Shown here: piece after piece, positions 1 to 5,884 of the stretch
Layout of the letters: each line of letters starts with the position of its first letter
Numbering within the stretch: the stretch's first letter is position 1
Origin: Ignavibacteriales bacterium
Lineage (GTDB): Bacteria; Bacteroidota; Ignavibacteria; Ignavibacteriales; Ignavibacteriaceae
DNA length: 6,089 nucleotides
Direction: 5' to 3'
Assembly (NCBI GenBank): GCA_020061995.1
Contig: JAGUXE010000051.1
Location: forward strand, 1 to 6,089
Notes under the pieces: generated by a model
The model's input: only the letters and a program-made list of their open reading frames with translations
What the model was told of the DNA's origin: nothing
Database searches by the model: none
Position numbers and translations under genes: made by a program

Positions 1-1
1 G

Positions 2-250
2 AGCCTTGTCGGCCCACGGCCAGTTACTAAAGATGAGATAGATAAATACTATAAAGATAAAGCTGTTTTATGTTTCAGAGTGCCCCCTGGCATTACAGGA
101 CTTTGGCAAGTCTCTGGAAGGAGTAAAGAGAGTTATGACTACAGGATTGCCCTTGACTTATGGTATATGAGAAATTGGAATTTGTGGCTTGATATTGTTA
201 TCCTATTTAAGACTCTTAAAGTGGTTTTGAAAAAAGAAGGGGCTTACTAA
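2..250 (+). CDS. Polyprenyl-phosphate sugar-1-phosphate transferase, C-terminal part (WbaP/RfbP-like; 5' end outside window)
   Basis: The last 82 residues of a bacterial sugar transferase (polyisoprenyl-phosphate hexose-1-phosphate transferase) are present. Enzymes of this family move a hexose-1-phosphate from a UDP-sugar to undecaprenyl phosphate at the cytoplasmic face of the inner membrane, the first step of O-antigen or capsule assembly. Visible hallmarks are SLVGPRPV at the left edge, PPGITGLWQVSGRS about 30 residues later, a YD..(L/I)..DL.Y..NW segment, and the ending KKEGAY, which resembles the GAY terminus of WbaP-type proteins. The membrane domain and the catalytic start lie upstream of the window, so the sugar (galactose, glucose, GalNAc or other) cannot be assigned. 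It is followed after 31 nt by the exporter permease, so it is probably the first step of the same pathway. Confidence 0.93.
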   Translation, partial: SLVGPRPVTKDEIDKYYKDKAVLCFRVPPGITGLWQVSGRSKESYDYRIALDLWYMRNWNLWLDIVILFKTLKVVLKKEGAY

Positions 251-261
251 GTAAGTAAGTA
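248..261 (+). repeat. Short TAAG tandem repeat after the transferase stop codon
   Basis: The stop codon of the sugar transferase is the first unit of three consecutive TAAG tetranucleotides followed by TA. In the intergenic gap it repeats stops in a second frame as well. It is too short to claim phase variation and is recorded only as visible low-complexity sequence in the 31-nt gap before the permease. Confidence 0.5.
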
Positions 262-281
262 TTTAAACGGGCACGAGGCAA

Positions 282-1061
282 TTGTCAAAAAAAATCAATA
301 AAAGTTTTCAGCATTACCTTGATTTAATAACAGTATTTACACAGAAGGAGATAAAGGTAAGGTATAAAAGCAGCATACTTGGCTATCTCTGGTCTATAGG
401 CCACCCCTTAGCATTTGCTTTTGTTTTTTTTATAGCCTTCAAAGTCGTTATGAGGATACAGATGGAAGACTATGCCTTGTTTCTTATCACGGGATTATTT
501 CCATGGCAGTGGTTTGCCAACTCAGTTAATGTCTCACCTATGATCTTTTTGGGAAATGCATCCATAATAAAAAAGGTTAACTTTCCGAGGAATATAATAC
601 CATTCACAGCAGTCCTTCAGGATATGATACACTTTGTGTTGTCCATCCCCGTGATAGTCCTCTTTATGATTATCTATCATAAATCCCCCGGCCTTTCGTG
701 GCTTTATGGCATACCGCTTTTATTAGGCATACAATTCCTTATGACCTATGGAATTTCTTTAATGGTCTCATCGATAAATCTTTTCTTCAGAGACCTTGAG
801 AGGCTGACAGGTATATTCATAACACTCCTTTTCTATTTCACTCCTGTCATCTATCCCGAGACCATGATACCAGAAAAGTATAAACCTTTCATAAGTCTCA
901 ATCCCGTGGCCCCTTTGATGATTAGCTGGAGAAACCTTTTTTTAAACAGCGAATTAGAACTAACATCTCTGGTAGCCAGTCTTACTTATAGTGTTTTTGC
1001 TTTTATGGCAGGTTATCTGGTATACAAAAAGCTTTCGTGGAAGTTTGCAGAGGTCTTATGA
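282..1061 (+). CDS. wzm: O-antigen/polysaccharide ABC transporter permease, Wzm type
   Basis: A 259-residue ABC-2 family integral membrane protein, the usual length for Wzm/TagG/RfbA-type permeases. These form a homodimeric channel in the inner membrane that moves undecaprenyl-linked polysaccharide to the periplasm, driven by the neighbouring ATPase. About six hydrophobic segments can be read, near residues 35-57, 63-82, 108-133, 140-163, 175-191 and 228-248. The N-terminus has the family pattern of an amphipathic helix then KEIKVRYKSSILGYLW, and residues 169-191 carry the typical FRDLERL...FYFTPVIYP stretch. The start is TTG at 282: an in-frame stop lies at 264-266, no ATG or GTG lies between, the next Met codon would remove the first membrane segment, and GAGG at 275-278 can act as a close Shine-Dalgarno site. 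The last bases overlap the ATPase start in an ATGA junction, indicating coupled expression of the two subunits. Confidence 0.93.
   Translation: MSKKINKSFQHYLDLITVFTQKEIKVRYKSSILGYLWSIGHPLAFAFVFFIAFKVVMRIQMEDYALFLITGLFPWQWFANSVNVSPMIFLGNASIIKKVNFPRNIIPFTAVLQDMIHFVLSIPVIVLFMIIYHKSPGLSWLYGIPLLLGIQFLMTYGISLMVSSINLFFRDLERLTGIFITLLFYFTPVIYPETMIPEKYKPFISLNPVAPLMISWRNLFLNSELELTSLVASLTYSVFAFMAGYLVYKKLSWKFAEVL
1048..1053 (+). promoter_or_regulatory. Ribosome binding site deciding the Wzt start at 1058
   Basis: CAGAGG sits 4 nt before ATG 1058. It supports that codon over the upstream in-frame GTG at 1037, which has no such site and would add seven residues deep inside the permease gene. The ATG overlaps the permease TGA as ATGA. 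Confidence 0.6.
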
Positions 1062-1801
1062 GTAAGCCGGTGATTGTCTTTGATGATGTAAGTAAAAGCT
1101 ATCCTTTTTATCATCATATCACAGGTGGAATTAAGAATTTTCTATTCCATCTTCCAAAGACATTAAAGCTTATAAAGAATTCAAGATTTGAGGCATTAAG
1201 AGACGTGTCCTTTGAGGTAAACCAAGGCGAGGCCTTTGGCATAATAGGGAGAAACGGTGCTGGCAAAAGTACGGCATTGGGACTTATAGCAGGCGTATTA
1301 AAACCATCGAGGGGTAAGGTTATTGTAAAAGGTAGGATTTCGCCTCTCCTTGAACTTGGGGCAGGTTTTCACCCGGAGCTTACAGGAAGGGAAAACATCA
1401 TACTCAATGGTGTGCTTCTCGGTCTAACAAGAAGCGAGGTTTTAAAGAAAATGGCTGATATAATCGAATTTTCTGAAATTGGTGACTTTATAGACCAGCC
1501 TATAAGGGTATATTCAAGCGGTATGATAGCAAGGCTTGGCTTTTCTGTGGTATCGTCTCTTGACCCTGAAATTTTACTGATTGATGAGGTATTAGCGGTA
1601 GGGGATATCGAGTTTCAAAAAAAGTGCCTTGATAAAATGATGGAATTTAAAAAAAGCGGAGTTACAATAGTCTTTGTTTCGCACTCAATGGTAGACATAG
1701 AAAGGATATGCGATAGAGTGATGTGGATAGAGTCGCATACTATAAAAATGGTAGGAGAGCCCAAGGTTGTCGTGGCTGGTTATAATAAAATTATAGAATG
1801 A
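1058..1801 (+). CDS. wzt: O-antigen/polysaccharide ABC transporter ATP-binding protein, short Wzt type
   Basis: A 247-residue ABC ATPase that would power the permease encoded just upstream. The Walker A motif GRNGAGKST is at residues 64-72, the polysaccharide-exporter signature YSSGM (in place of LSGGQ) at 152-156, Walker B ILLIDE at 172-177, and the switch histidine of VSHS at 209. The stretch LELGAGFHPELTGREN (residues 98-113) is characteristic of the Wzt/TagH/RfbB subfamily. The protein ends about 38 residues after the H-loop, so the C-terminal carbohydrate-binding domain of the longer Wzt proteins (E. coli O8/O9a type, roughly 400 residues or more) is absent. By analogy with short Wzt proteins of the Klebsiella O2a type, this points to export that does not require recognition of a modified chain end. 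That inference is not proven here. The stop overlaps another ATG at 1798. Confidence 0.94.
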   Translation: MSKPVIVFDDVSKSYPFYHHITGGIKNFLFHLPKTLKLIKNSRFEALRDVSFEVNQGEAFGIIGRNGAGKSTALGLIAGVLKPSRGKVIVKGRISPLLELGAGFHPELTGRENIILNGVLLGLTRSEVLKKMADIIEFSEIGDFIDQPIRVYSSGMIARLGFSVVSSLDPEILLIDEVLAVGDIEFQKKCLDKMMEFKKSGVTIVFVSHSMVDIERICDRVMWIESHTIKMVGEPKVVVAGYNKIIE

Positions 1802-1896
1802 AACAAGTTACAAATCTTCTTCCTAAGAAGCTTGAGGAAACCTTCAGGGGTATTCGGGCAAGAAGGATAGATTCAGAAACATATAAAATCACCTAA
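1798..1896 (+). pseudogene. Short coupled ORF (32 codons), probable remnant of a lost gene
   Basis: An ATG overlapping the Wzt stop as ATGA opens a 32-residue frame beginning MKQVTNLLPKKLEETF and ending at TAA 1894-1896. I do not recognise it. The same frame continues open after that single stop to TAG 2038-2040, overlapping the next gene in another frame, so the whole reads as about 80 codons interrupted once. The start position is exactly where the next operon gene would be expected, since the other junctions in this block are also overlaps. The most likely reading is the 5' end of a gene lost by mutation or rearrangement. A real small coupled protein, or plain chance in AT-rich DNA, cannot be excluded. 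A perfect 6-bp inverted repeat (CTTCTT at 1816-1821, AAGAAG at 1825-1830) lies inside it but has no following T run, so I do not call it a terminator. Confidence 0.3.
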
Positions 1897-1930
1897 CTTT
1901 TGAGTAAGGTAAAAAATATACTATTTGCCT

Positions 1931-3775
1931 ATGGAAACAAAAAGAAGGACTATAGCAAAGTTGATTTTGAGATTACCAGGTTTGATTACAGAAGGAAATA
2001 TGAAGAAGGGTATATTCTATTTAAAAATTTATGGATTTAGAGCCTTTCTATCAAAGTTAAAAGAAAAGATTGGCAAGGAGTATTCCAATTCCAATTTATA
2101 TCACCTATGGATTGAAAAGAACGAACCAAAAGAGGATGAGCTGGAAATACAGAGAAATATCAGATTTGTATACGAACCAAAAATTAGCATAATTGTACCT
2201 ACATATAACACACCAAAACAGGTGTTAATATCCATGTTAGAATCGATACTAAATCAAACATATTCAAATTGGGAACTCTGCATTGCTGATGGAAAAAGTA
2301 AAAAGCCCCATATAAAAGAAAAATTGGAGTATTATGCAAAAAAGGATAAAAGAATTAAGATTAAATTTTTAATTGAAAACAAAGGGATAGCAGGAAATTC
2401 TAATGAAGCCTTATCTCTTGCGACTGGTGATTTTATTGCCCTGTTAGATCATGATGATGAATTAGCTCCTTTTGCTTTATATGAGGTAATAAAACTGTTA
2501 AATAAACATCCCAATGTGGATTTCATTTATTCGGACAGGGATAAAATAACAAGCGATGGTAAAAGGGTTGAGCCTTTTTTCAAACCCGACTGGGCGCCAG
2601 ATTATTTCCTTTCCTGTAATTATTTATGCCATCTTACAGTTATTCAAAAAAGTATTATGGATAAGATTGGTGGATTTCGTATTGGCTATGATGGATCACA
2701 AGATTATGACCTTTTCTTAAGGGTTACAGAATGTACTCAAAAGATAGCCCATATTCCAAAAATTTTATATCACTGGAGAATGACCGAACAGTCGGCAGCT
2801 ATAAACTTGGAAGCAAAACCTTATGCCTATGAAGCTGCAAAAAGGGCTTTATCTGATGCAATGAGGCGCAGAGGATTTAATGCTCATGTAATTAATGGCC
2901 CCACAAGAGGGACTTATAGAATTAAATATATTAGCAATGAGTCCAAAAAGGTATCGATCATAATTTCTACAAAGGATAATACAAATATATTAAAAAAATG
3001 TATAGAATCCATTATTGGTAAAACCTCTTATACTAACTACGAGATTTTGATCGTTGATAATCTAAGTAAAGAGGCTAAAACTTTTAAATATTACCAAAAA
3101 ATCAAGGGCAATGGTAAGGTTCGAATCATAACATACGATAAACCGTTCAATTTTTCGGCAATTAACAATTATGCCTCTTTTCAATGTAATGGTAATTTCC
3201 TTTTGTTTTTAAACAACGATACAGAAGTAATATCTCCGGAGTGGTTGGAAGCAATGATGGAATTTGCACAAAGGAAAGATGTTGGTGCAGTTGGTGCAAA
3301 GCTTTTCTACCTCAATAATACTATACAACATGCGGGAATTATTTTGGGGATTACAGGCATAGCCGGTCATCCACACCGACATTTACCAAGGCACAGCCCA
3401 GGATATGGAGAAGGAATGAAATTGGTAACCGTTCAAAATTTTAGTGCCGTAACCGGTGCCTGTATGATGATGCGAAGAGAGGTATTTGATGAGGTAGGGG
3501 GATTTGATGAAAGATATTCCCATGCTTTTAATGATATTGACCTGTGTATAAGGATCAGGGAAAAGGGATACCTGATAGTATTTACTCCTTATGCAGAACT
3601 GTATCATCATGAATCATTAAGTAGAGGTTATGAAAATACACCAGAAAAACAGATGAGATTTAAGAAAGAAATTGAATTGTTCAAAGAGAAATGGGGACAT
3701 ATCTTAGCTAAAGGTGATCCATACTATAACTCAAATTTAACCTTAGATAAAGAAGATTTCTCCATCAGGATATGA
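1931..3775 (+). CDS. Two-domain glycosyltransferase family 2 protein
   Basis: A large protein (614 residues from ATG 1931) with two GT-A folds in tandem, expected to add two sugars, or one sugar with a second regulatory or transfer site, to the growing lipid-linked glycan in the cytoplasm. The first GT2 domain spans about residues 83-320: ISIIVPTYNTP near 86-96, the metal-site motif DHDDE at 173-177, SDRDK near 201, and the catalytic-base region SQDYD at 256-260. The second spans about 341-565: VSIIISTKDN, IVDNLS near 374, LNNDTE at 427-432, and NDIDL at 534-538 followed by YHHES. The UDP-contact motif of domain 1 reads ADGKS rather than the usual ADD.S. The start is uncertain: TTG 1925 and ATG 1931 lack a good ribosome site, while ATG 2000 has one. 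I kept 1931 because the RLPGLI stretch it adds resembles N-termini of this family. The stop overlaps the next gene as ATGA. Sugar specificity is unknown. Confidence 0.9.
   Translation: METKRRTIAKLILRLPGLITEGNMKKGIFYLKIYGFRAFLSKLKEKIGKEYSNSNLYHLWIEKNEPKEDELEIQRNIRFVYEPKISIIVPTYNTPKQVLISMLESILNQTYSNWELCIADGKSKKPHIKEKLEYYAKKDKRIKIKFLIENKGIAGNSNEALSLATGDFIALLDHDDELAPFALYEVIKLLNKHPNVDFIYSDRDKITSDGKRVEPFFKPDWAPDYFLSCNYLCHLTVIQKSIMDKIGGFRIGYDGSQDYDLFLRVTECTQKIAHIPKILYHWRMTEQSAAINLEAKPYAYEAAKRALSDAMRRRGFNAHVINGPTRGTYRIKYISNESKKVSIIISTKDNTNILKKCIESIIGKTSYTNYEILIVDNLSKEAKTFKYYQKIKGNGKVRIITYDKPFNFSAINNYASFQCNGNFLLFLNNDTEVISPEWLEAMMEFAQRKDVGAVGAKLFYLNNTIQHAGIILGITGIAGHPHRHLPRHSPGYGEGMKLVTVQNFSAVTGACMMMRREVFDEVGGFDERYSHAFNDIDLCIRIREKGYLIVFTPYAELYHHESLSRGYENTPEKQMRFKKEIELFKEKWGHILAKGDPYYNSNLTLDKEDFSIRI
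1992..1996 (+). promoter_or_regulatory. Possible ribosome binding site for an alternative start at ATG 2000
   Basis: AAGGA ends 3 nt before ATG 2000, in frame with the large glycosyltransferase. Starting there would give a 591-residue protein beginning MKKGIFYLKIYGFRAF and would leave nearly 200 nt between it and the ATPase gene. It is the better site by ribosome binding. The upstream starts are better only by resemblance of the extra residues to family N-termini. Confidence 0.35.
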
Positions 3776-4770
3776 GCAGTGTAAGTCTCATCGTCTTGAA
3801 CTATAATGGTGAAGCCGTTATCTTAGATTGTCTTAAAGCGATAGATACACAGACCTTTAGAGATTTTGAATTGATAATAGTAGATAATAATTCTAATGAT
3901 AGCTCTGTAGATTTAATAGAAAGATTTAAACGACATTTTACATTGAAACTGAAAACCAGCTATTTAAAAGAAAATGTTGGTTTTAGCAGCGGGAATCTTG
4001 AAGGCTTAAAATATGCAGAAGGAGAATATATTGTTTTACTTAACAATGATACGGAAGCAGATAAGTACTGGCTTGAGGAGTTGGTTAAGGCTATGAATGA
4101 ACATCCTGAGGTTGGTATATGTGCCTCAAAGATAATCGCCTATGGTAGGGATGTCATTGATAGCGCAGGAGATGGATATACAACATTGCTCAAGGGCTTT
4201 AAACGGGGAGAGGGGGGAAATATCGAGAGATTTAATCAGCAAGAATATGTATTTGGAGCATGTTCAGGTGCGGCTCTATACCGGAAGAACATGCTTGAGG
4301 AAATAGGTTTTCTGGACAAGGATTTCTTTTTGATACACGAAGATACAGATTTAAACTTCAGGGCCCAACTTTATGGCTGGAAAGTTTTATATGTCCCGAC
4401 AGCACTTGTATACCACAAGGTCAGGTCTTCGATTGGTCATATGAGTGAAATAGCTGTCTATTATACCTTGAGAAACAGCGAGTTTGTGAGGATTAAAAAT
4501 GTCCCATTTTCAGTTTTTCTAAGGTGTCTCCCCGAGTTTATTATAGGGACGATAACTGAATTCATCTATTTTACTATAAAGCACAGGCGACTCAGGCTAT
4601 ATTTCAAGGCGAAGGCGGACGTCTTGAGAATGTTTCCCGAAATGCTAAAAAAGAGAGCGGTGATAATGAGGAACAAAAAGGTGAATTATAGTTATTTGCT
4701 CAGTATAATAACGTCTATATGGCAGAAGGACTTTCTGATGTCAAAGATTAAAAAACTTCTGTATGGTTAG
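3772..4770 (+). CDS. Glycosyltransferase family 2, WbbL/RfbF-like (possible rhamnosyltransferase)
   Basis: A 332-residue single-domain GT2 enzyme of the COG1216 type, which transfers a sugar from a nucleotide sugar to an undecaprenyl-linked acceptor; many members are dTDP-L-rhamnose transferases. The domain starts at once with VSLIVLNYNG (residues 4-13). It carries the nucleotide-binding VDNNSNDSS at 37-45, the NVGFSSGNLEG segment at 68-78, the metal site LLNNDTE at 89-95, GACSGAALYRK at 162-172, and the catalytic HEDTD at 189-193 followed by YHK at 214-216. The remaining C-terminal 100 residues include a hydrophobic stretch near 245-270 and basic residues, consistent with membrane association. 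The ATG overlaps the previous stop as ATGA. An AGGA only 1 nt before the ATG is a poorly spaced ribosome site, so coupled translation is likely. The 3' end overlaps the next gene by 8 nt. The rhamnose assignment is inferred from family resemblance only. Confidence 0.92.
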   Translation: MSSVSLIVLNYNGEAVILDCLKAIDTQTFRDFELIIVDNNSNDSSVDLIERFKRHFTLKLKTSYLKENVGFSSGNLEGLKYAEGEYIVLLNNDTEADKYWLEELVKAMNEHPEVGICASKIIAYGRDVIDSAGDGYTTLLKGFKRGEGGNIERFNQQEYVFGACSGAALYRKNMLEEIGFLDKDFFLIHEDTDLNFRAQLYGWKVLYVPTALVYHKVRSSIGHMSEIAVYYTLRNSEFVRIKNVPFSVFLRCLPEFIIGTITEFIYFTIKHRRLRLYFKAKADVLRMFPEMLKKRAVIMRNKKVNYSYLLSIITSIWQKDFLMSKIKKLLYG

Positions 4771-5686
4771 CGTTATCATTCTAACCCTTAATGCAGAAAA
4801 CTATATCCGCGGGCTTCTAAAATCATTGACAGGGCAGTCAATCCCTATCGAGATAATTGTTGTTGATTCCTCATCCTCAGATAATACAGTTAAGATTGCC
4901 GAGTCTTTTTGTATAAGGCCAATAATAATAAAAAGGGGAGATTTTGACCACGGAGGAACAAGAAATCTTGCTATTAAGCATACCGGTGGAGGCATCATTT
5001 GTTTTTTAACACAGGACACCTTACCCGCCAATGAACATACAATAGAAAATCTGATAAAACCATTTACCGATGAAAAGATTGGTGCTACCTATGGAAGGCA
5101 ATTATCATATCCTGATGCCTCACCCTTTGCGGCCCATCTAAGATTATTTAATTATACTGACACTTCATATGTAAGAAGTTTAGGAGATAGAAATATTTAT
5201 GGTTTAAAGACCCTATTTCTATCTAACTCCTTTGCCGCTTACAGGAGGAAAGTATTGGAAGAAATTGGCGGATTTAAAGAAAATCTGATTTTAGCTGAAG
5301 ACATTTATGCTGGAGCCAAAATATTATTAGCTGGTTATAAAATAGCTTATGTATCAGATACCATACTCTATCACTCTCACAACTATACAATATTCCAAGA
5401 ATTTAAAAGATACTTTGATATAGGAGTTTTTCACAAAAGAGAAAACTGGATTATAAAAGAGTTTGGGAAAGCAGAAGGAGAAGGTAAAAAATACATTCAA
5501 TCTGAACTAAGATTTTTGGTAGAATTCAAAAAGTATCAGCTAATACCTGAATTCTTCATAAGAAACAGCCTAAAATATATAGGCTACAAAGCAGGACAAA
5601 ATTATGGAAAGCTACCTAAACTGCTTGTCAAAAGACTCAGTATGCATAAAGACTGGTGGAATAATCAAAAAGGAGAATTTAAATGA
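4763..5686 (+). CDS. Glycosyltransferase family 2, RfbN-like putative rhamnosyltransferase
   Basis: A 307-residue GT2 protein whose motifs match the RfbN/rhamnosyltransferase branch. It has VSVIILTLNAE at residues 2-12, VVDSSSSDNT at 33-42, the branch-specific FDHGGTRN at 61-68, LTQDTLPAN at 82-90 where the metal-binding aspartate sits, YGRQLSYPDASPFAAH at 110-125, and LAEDIYAGAKILLAGY at 177-192 with the probable catalytic acidic pair. It is expected to transfer a deoxyhexose, most likely L-rhamnose from dTDP-L-rhamnose, to the lipid-linked chain in the cytoplasm. No dTDP-rhamnose synthesis genes lie in this window, so the donor is an inference. ATG 4763 lies inside the last codons of the preceding gene (8-nt overlap) and has no clear ribosome site, which suggests coupled translation. 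The TGA is overlapped by the ATG of the next short ORF. Confidence 0.92.
   Translation: MVSVIILTLNAENYIRGLLKSLTGQSIPIEIIVVDSSSSDNTVKIAESFCIRPIIIKRGDFDHGGTRNLAIKHTGGGIICFLTQDTLPANEHTIENLIKPFTDEKIGATYGRQLSYPDASPFAAHLRLFNYTDTSYVRSLGDRNIYGLKTLFLSNSFAAYRRKVLEEIGGFKENLILAEDIYAGAKILLAGYKIAYVSDTILYHSHNYTIFQEFKRYFDIGVFHKRENWIIKEFGKAEGEGKKYIQSELRFLVEFKKYQLIPEFFIRNSLKYIGYKAGQNYGKLPKLLVKRLSMHKDWWNNQKGEFK
5671..5675 (+). promoter_or_regulatory. Strong Shine-Dalgarno site before ATG 5683
   Basis: AGGAG followed by 7 nt and then ATG 5683 is the closest match to a canonical ribosome binding site in the window. It lies within the last codons of the RfbN-like gene. It shows that a coupled gene began here, although the present ORF is only 22 codons long. 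Confidence 0.6.
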
Positions 5687-5822
5687 AAGGCATGTTGATA
5701 ACAAATTTTATTACTAACCCGAACCCAGTTAATTTATCAACTATGAAATAATAAAATACTATGTCCTTCCTAAATTGCAGAACGATGAACACTTGCTTTT
5801 GACAAATCACGCGCATATGTGA
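5683..5822 (+). pseudogene. Start of a further operon gene, frameshifted and truncated
   Basis: ATG 5683 overlaps the preceding stop as ATGA and has an ideal ribosome site. It encodes MKGMLITNFITNPNPVN and a few more residues, and stops at TAA 5749-5751. Around 5733 a different frame opens and reads INYEIIKYYVLPKLQNDE and onward to TGA 5820-5822. Joining the two by a single -1 shift near 5733 would give a continuous protein-like stretch of about 45 residues. I do not recognise the family. The simplest reading is the front of another glycan-assembly gene, broken by a frameshift and a downstream deletion at the end of the cluster. A sequencing error at one base is possible but would not restore a full gene, because stops appear in every frame before the cytochrome start. 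A genuine 22-residue peptide is a weaker alternative. Confidence 0.35.
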
Positions 5823-5828
5823 TATACA
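5799..5828 (+). promoter_or_regulatory. Candidate sigma-70-type promoter upstream of the cytochrome gene
   Basis: A perfect -35 hexamer TTGACA at 5799-5804 is followed after 18 nt by TATACA at 5823-5828, a four-of-six match to the -10 consensus. This would start transcription near 5835, giving a 5' leader of about 50 nt before ATG 5885. The 18-nt spacer is taken up by the inverted repeat ATCAC-N8-GTGAT, whose second arm ends at the first base of the -10. A perfect TATAAT also lies at 5865-5870 but has no matching -35 at the usual distance. A separate promoter makes sense because the cytochrome is functionally unrelated to the polysaccharide genes. AT-rich DNA makes such matches common, so this is tentative. 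Confidence 0.3.
5806..5823. repeat. Inverted repeat ATCAC-N8-GTGAT, possible operator
   Basis: Two perfect 5-nt arms (5806-5810 and 5819-5823) flank an 8-nt centre and lie between the candidate -35 and -10 hexamers. A repressor bound here would block the promoter. The arms point the opposite way from a CRP half-site pair, and the sequence is not an FNR box. It could be chance. Confidence 0.25.
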
Positions 5829-5884
5829 TGTGGCGTTCATAGAACCAGAATTAAAAACACTTTGTATAATTATCAACTTTTTGC

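Noticed and set aside
1037..1057. GTG start giving a Wzt seven residues longer
   Set aside because: ATG 1058 has a Shine-Dalgarno sequence 4 nt upstream and forms an ATGA junction; the GTG has neither.
1816..1830. CTTCTT-CCT-AAGAAG hairpin as a terminator after Wzt
   Set aside because: The stem is only 6 bp with low GC content and no T run follows; the downstream genes belong to the same operon.
3383..3610. Minus-strand 75-codon ORF
   Set aside because: It lies wholly inside the second domain of the large glycosyltransferase, whose conserved motifs are on the + strand; the minus-strand product has no recognisable features.
4801..5031. Minus-strand 76-codon ORF
   Set aside because: It is antisense to the conserved N-terminal motifs of the RfbN-like gene, with no domain-like sequence of its own.
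5806..5823. Inverted repeat as a CRP or FNR site
   Set aside because: The arms ATCAC/GTGAT have the reverse order of TGTGA-N6-TCACA, and the spacing and sequence do not match TTGAT-N4-ATCAA.
5835..5845. GTTC-ATA-GAAC hairpin as the operon terminator
   Set aside because: A 4-bp stem without a T tract is too weak to support a terminator.
5865..5870. Perfect TATAAT as the main cytochrome promoter
   Set aside because: No -35-like hexamer lies 16-18 nt upstream and it is not an extended -10; it would also leave only a few bases before ATG 5885.
5679..5876. Minus-strand 65-codon ORF over the gene-poor stretch
   Set aside because: It has no recognisable motif and is antisense to the well-initiated ATG at 5683; the AT-rich stretch easily gives such a frame. 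It is kept only as a remote alternative.
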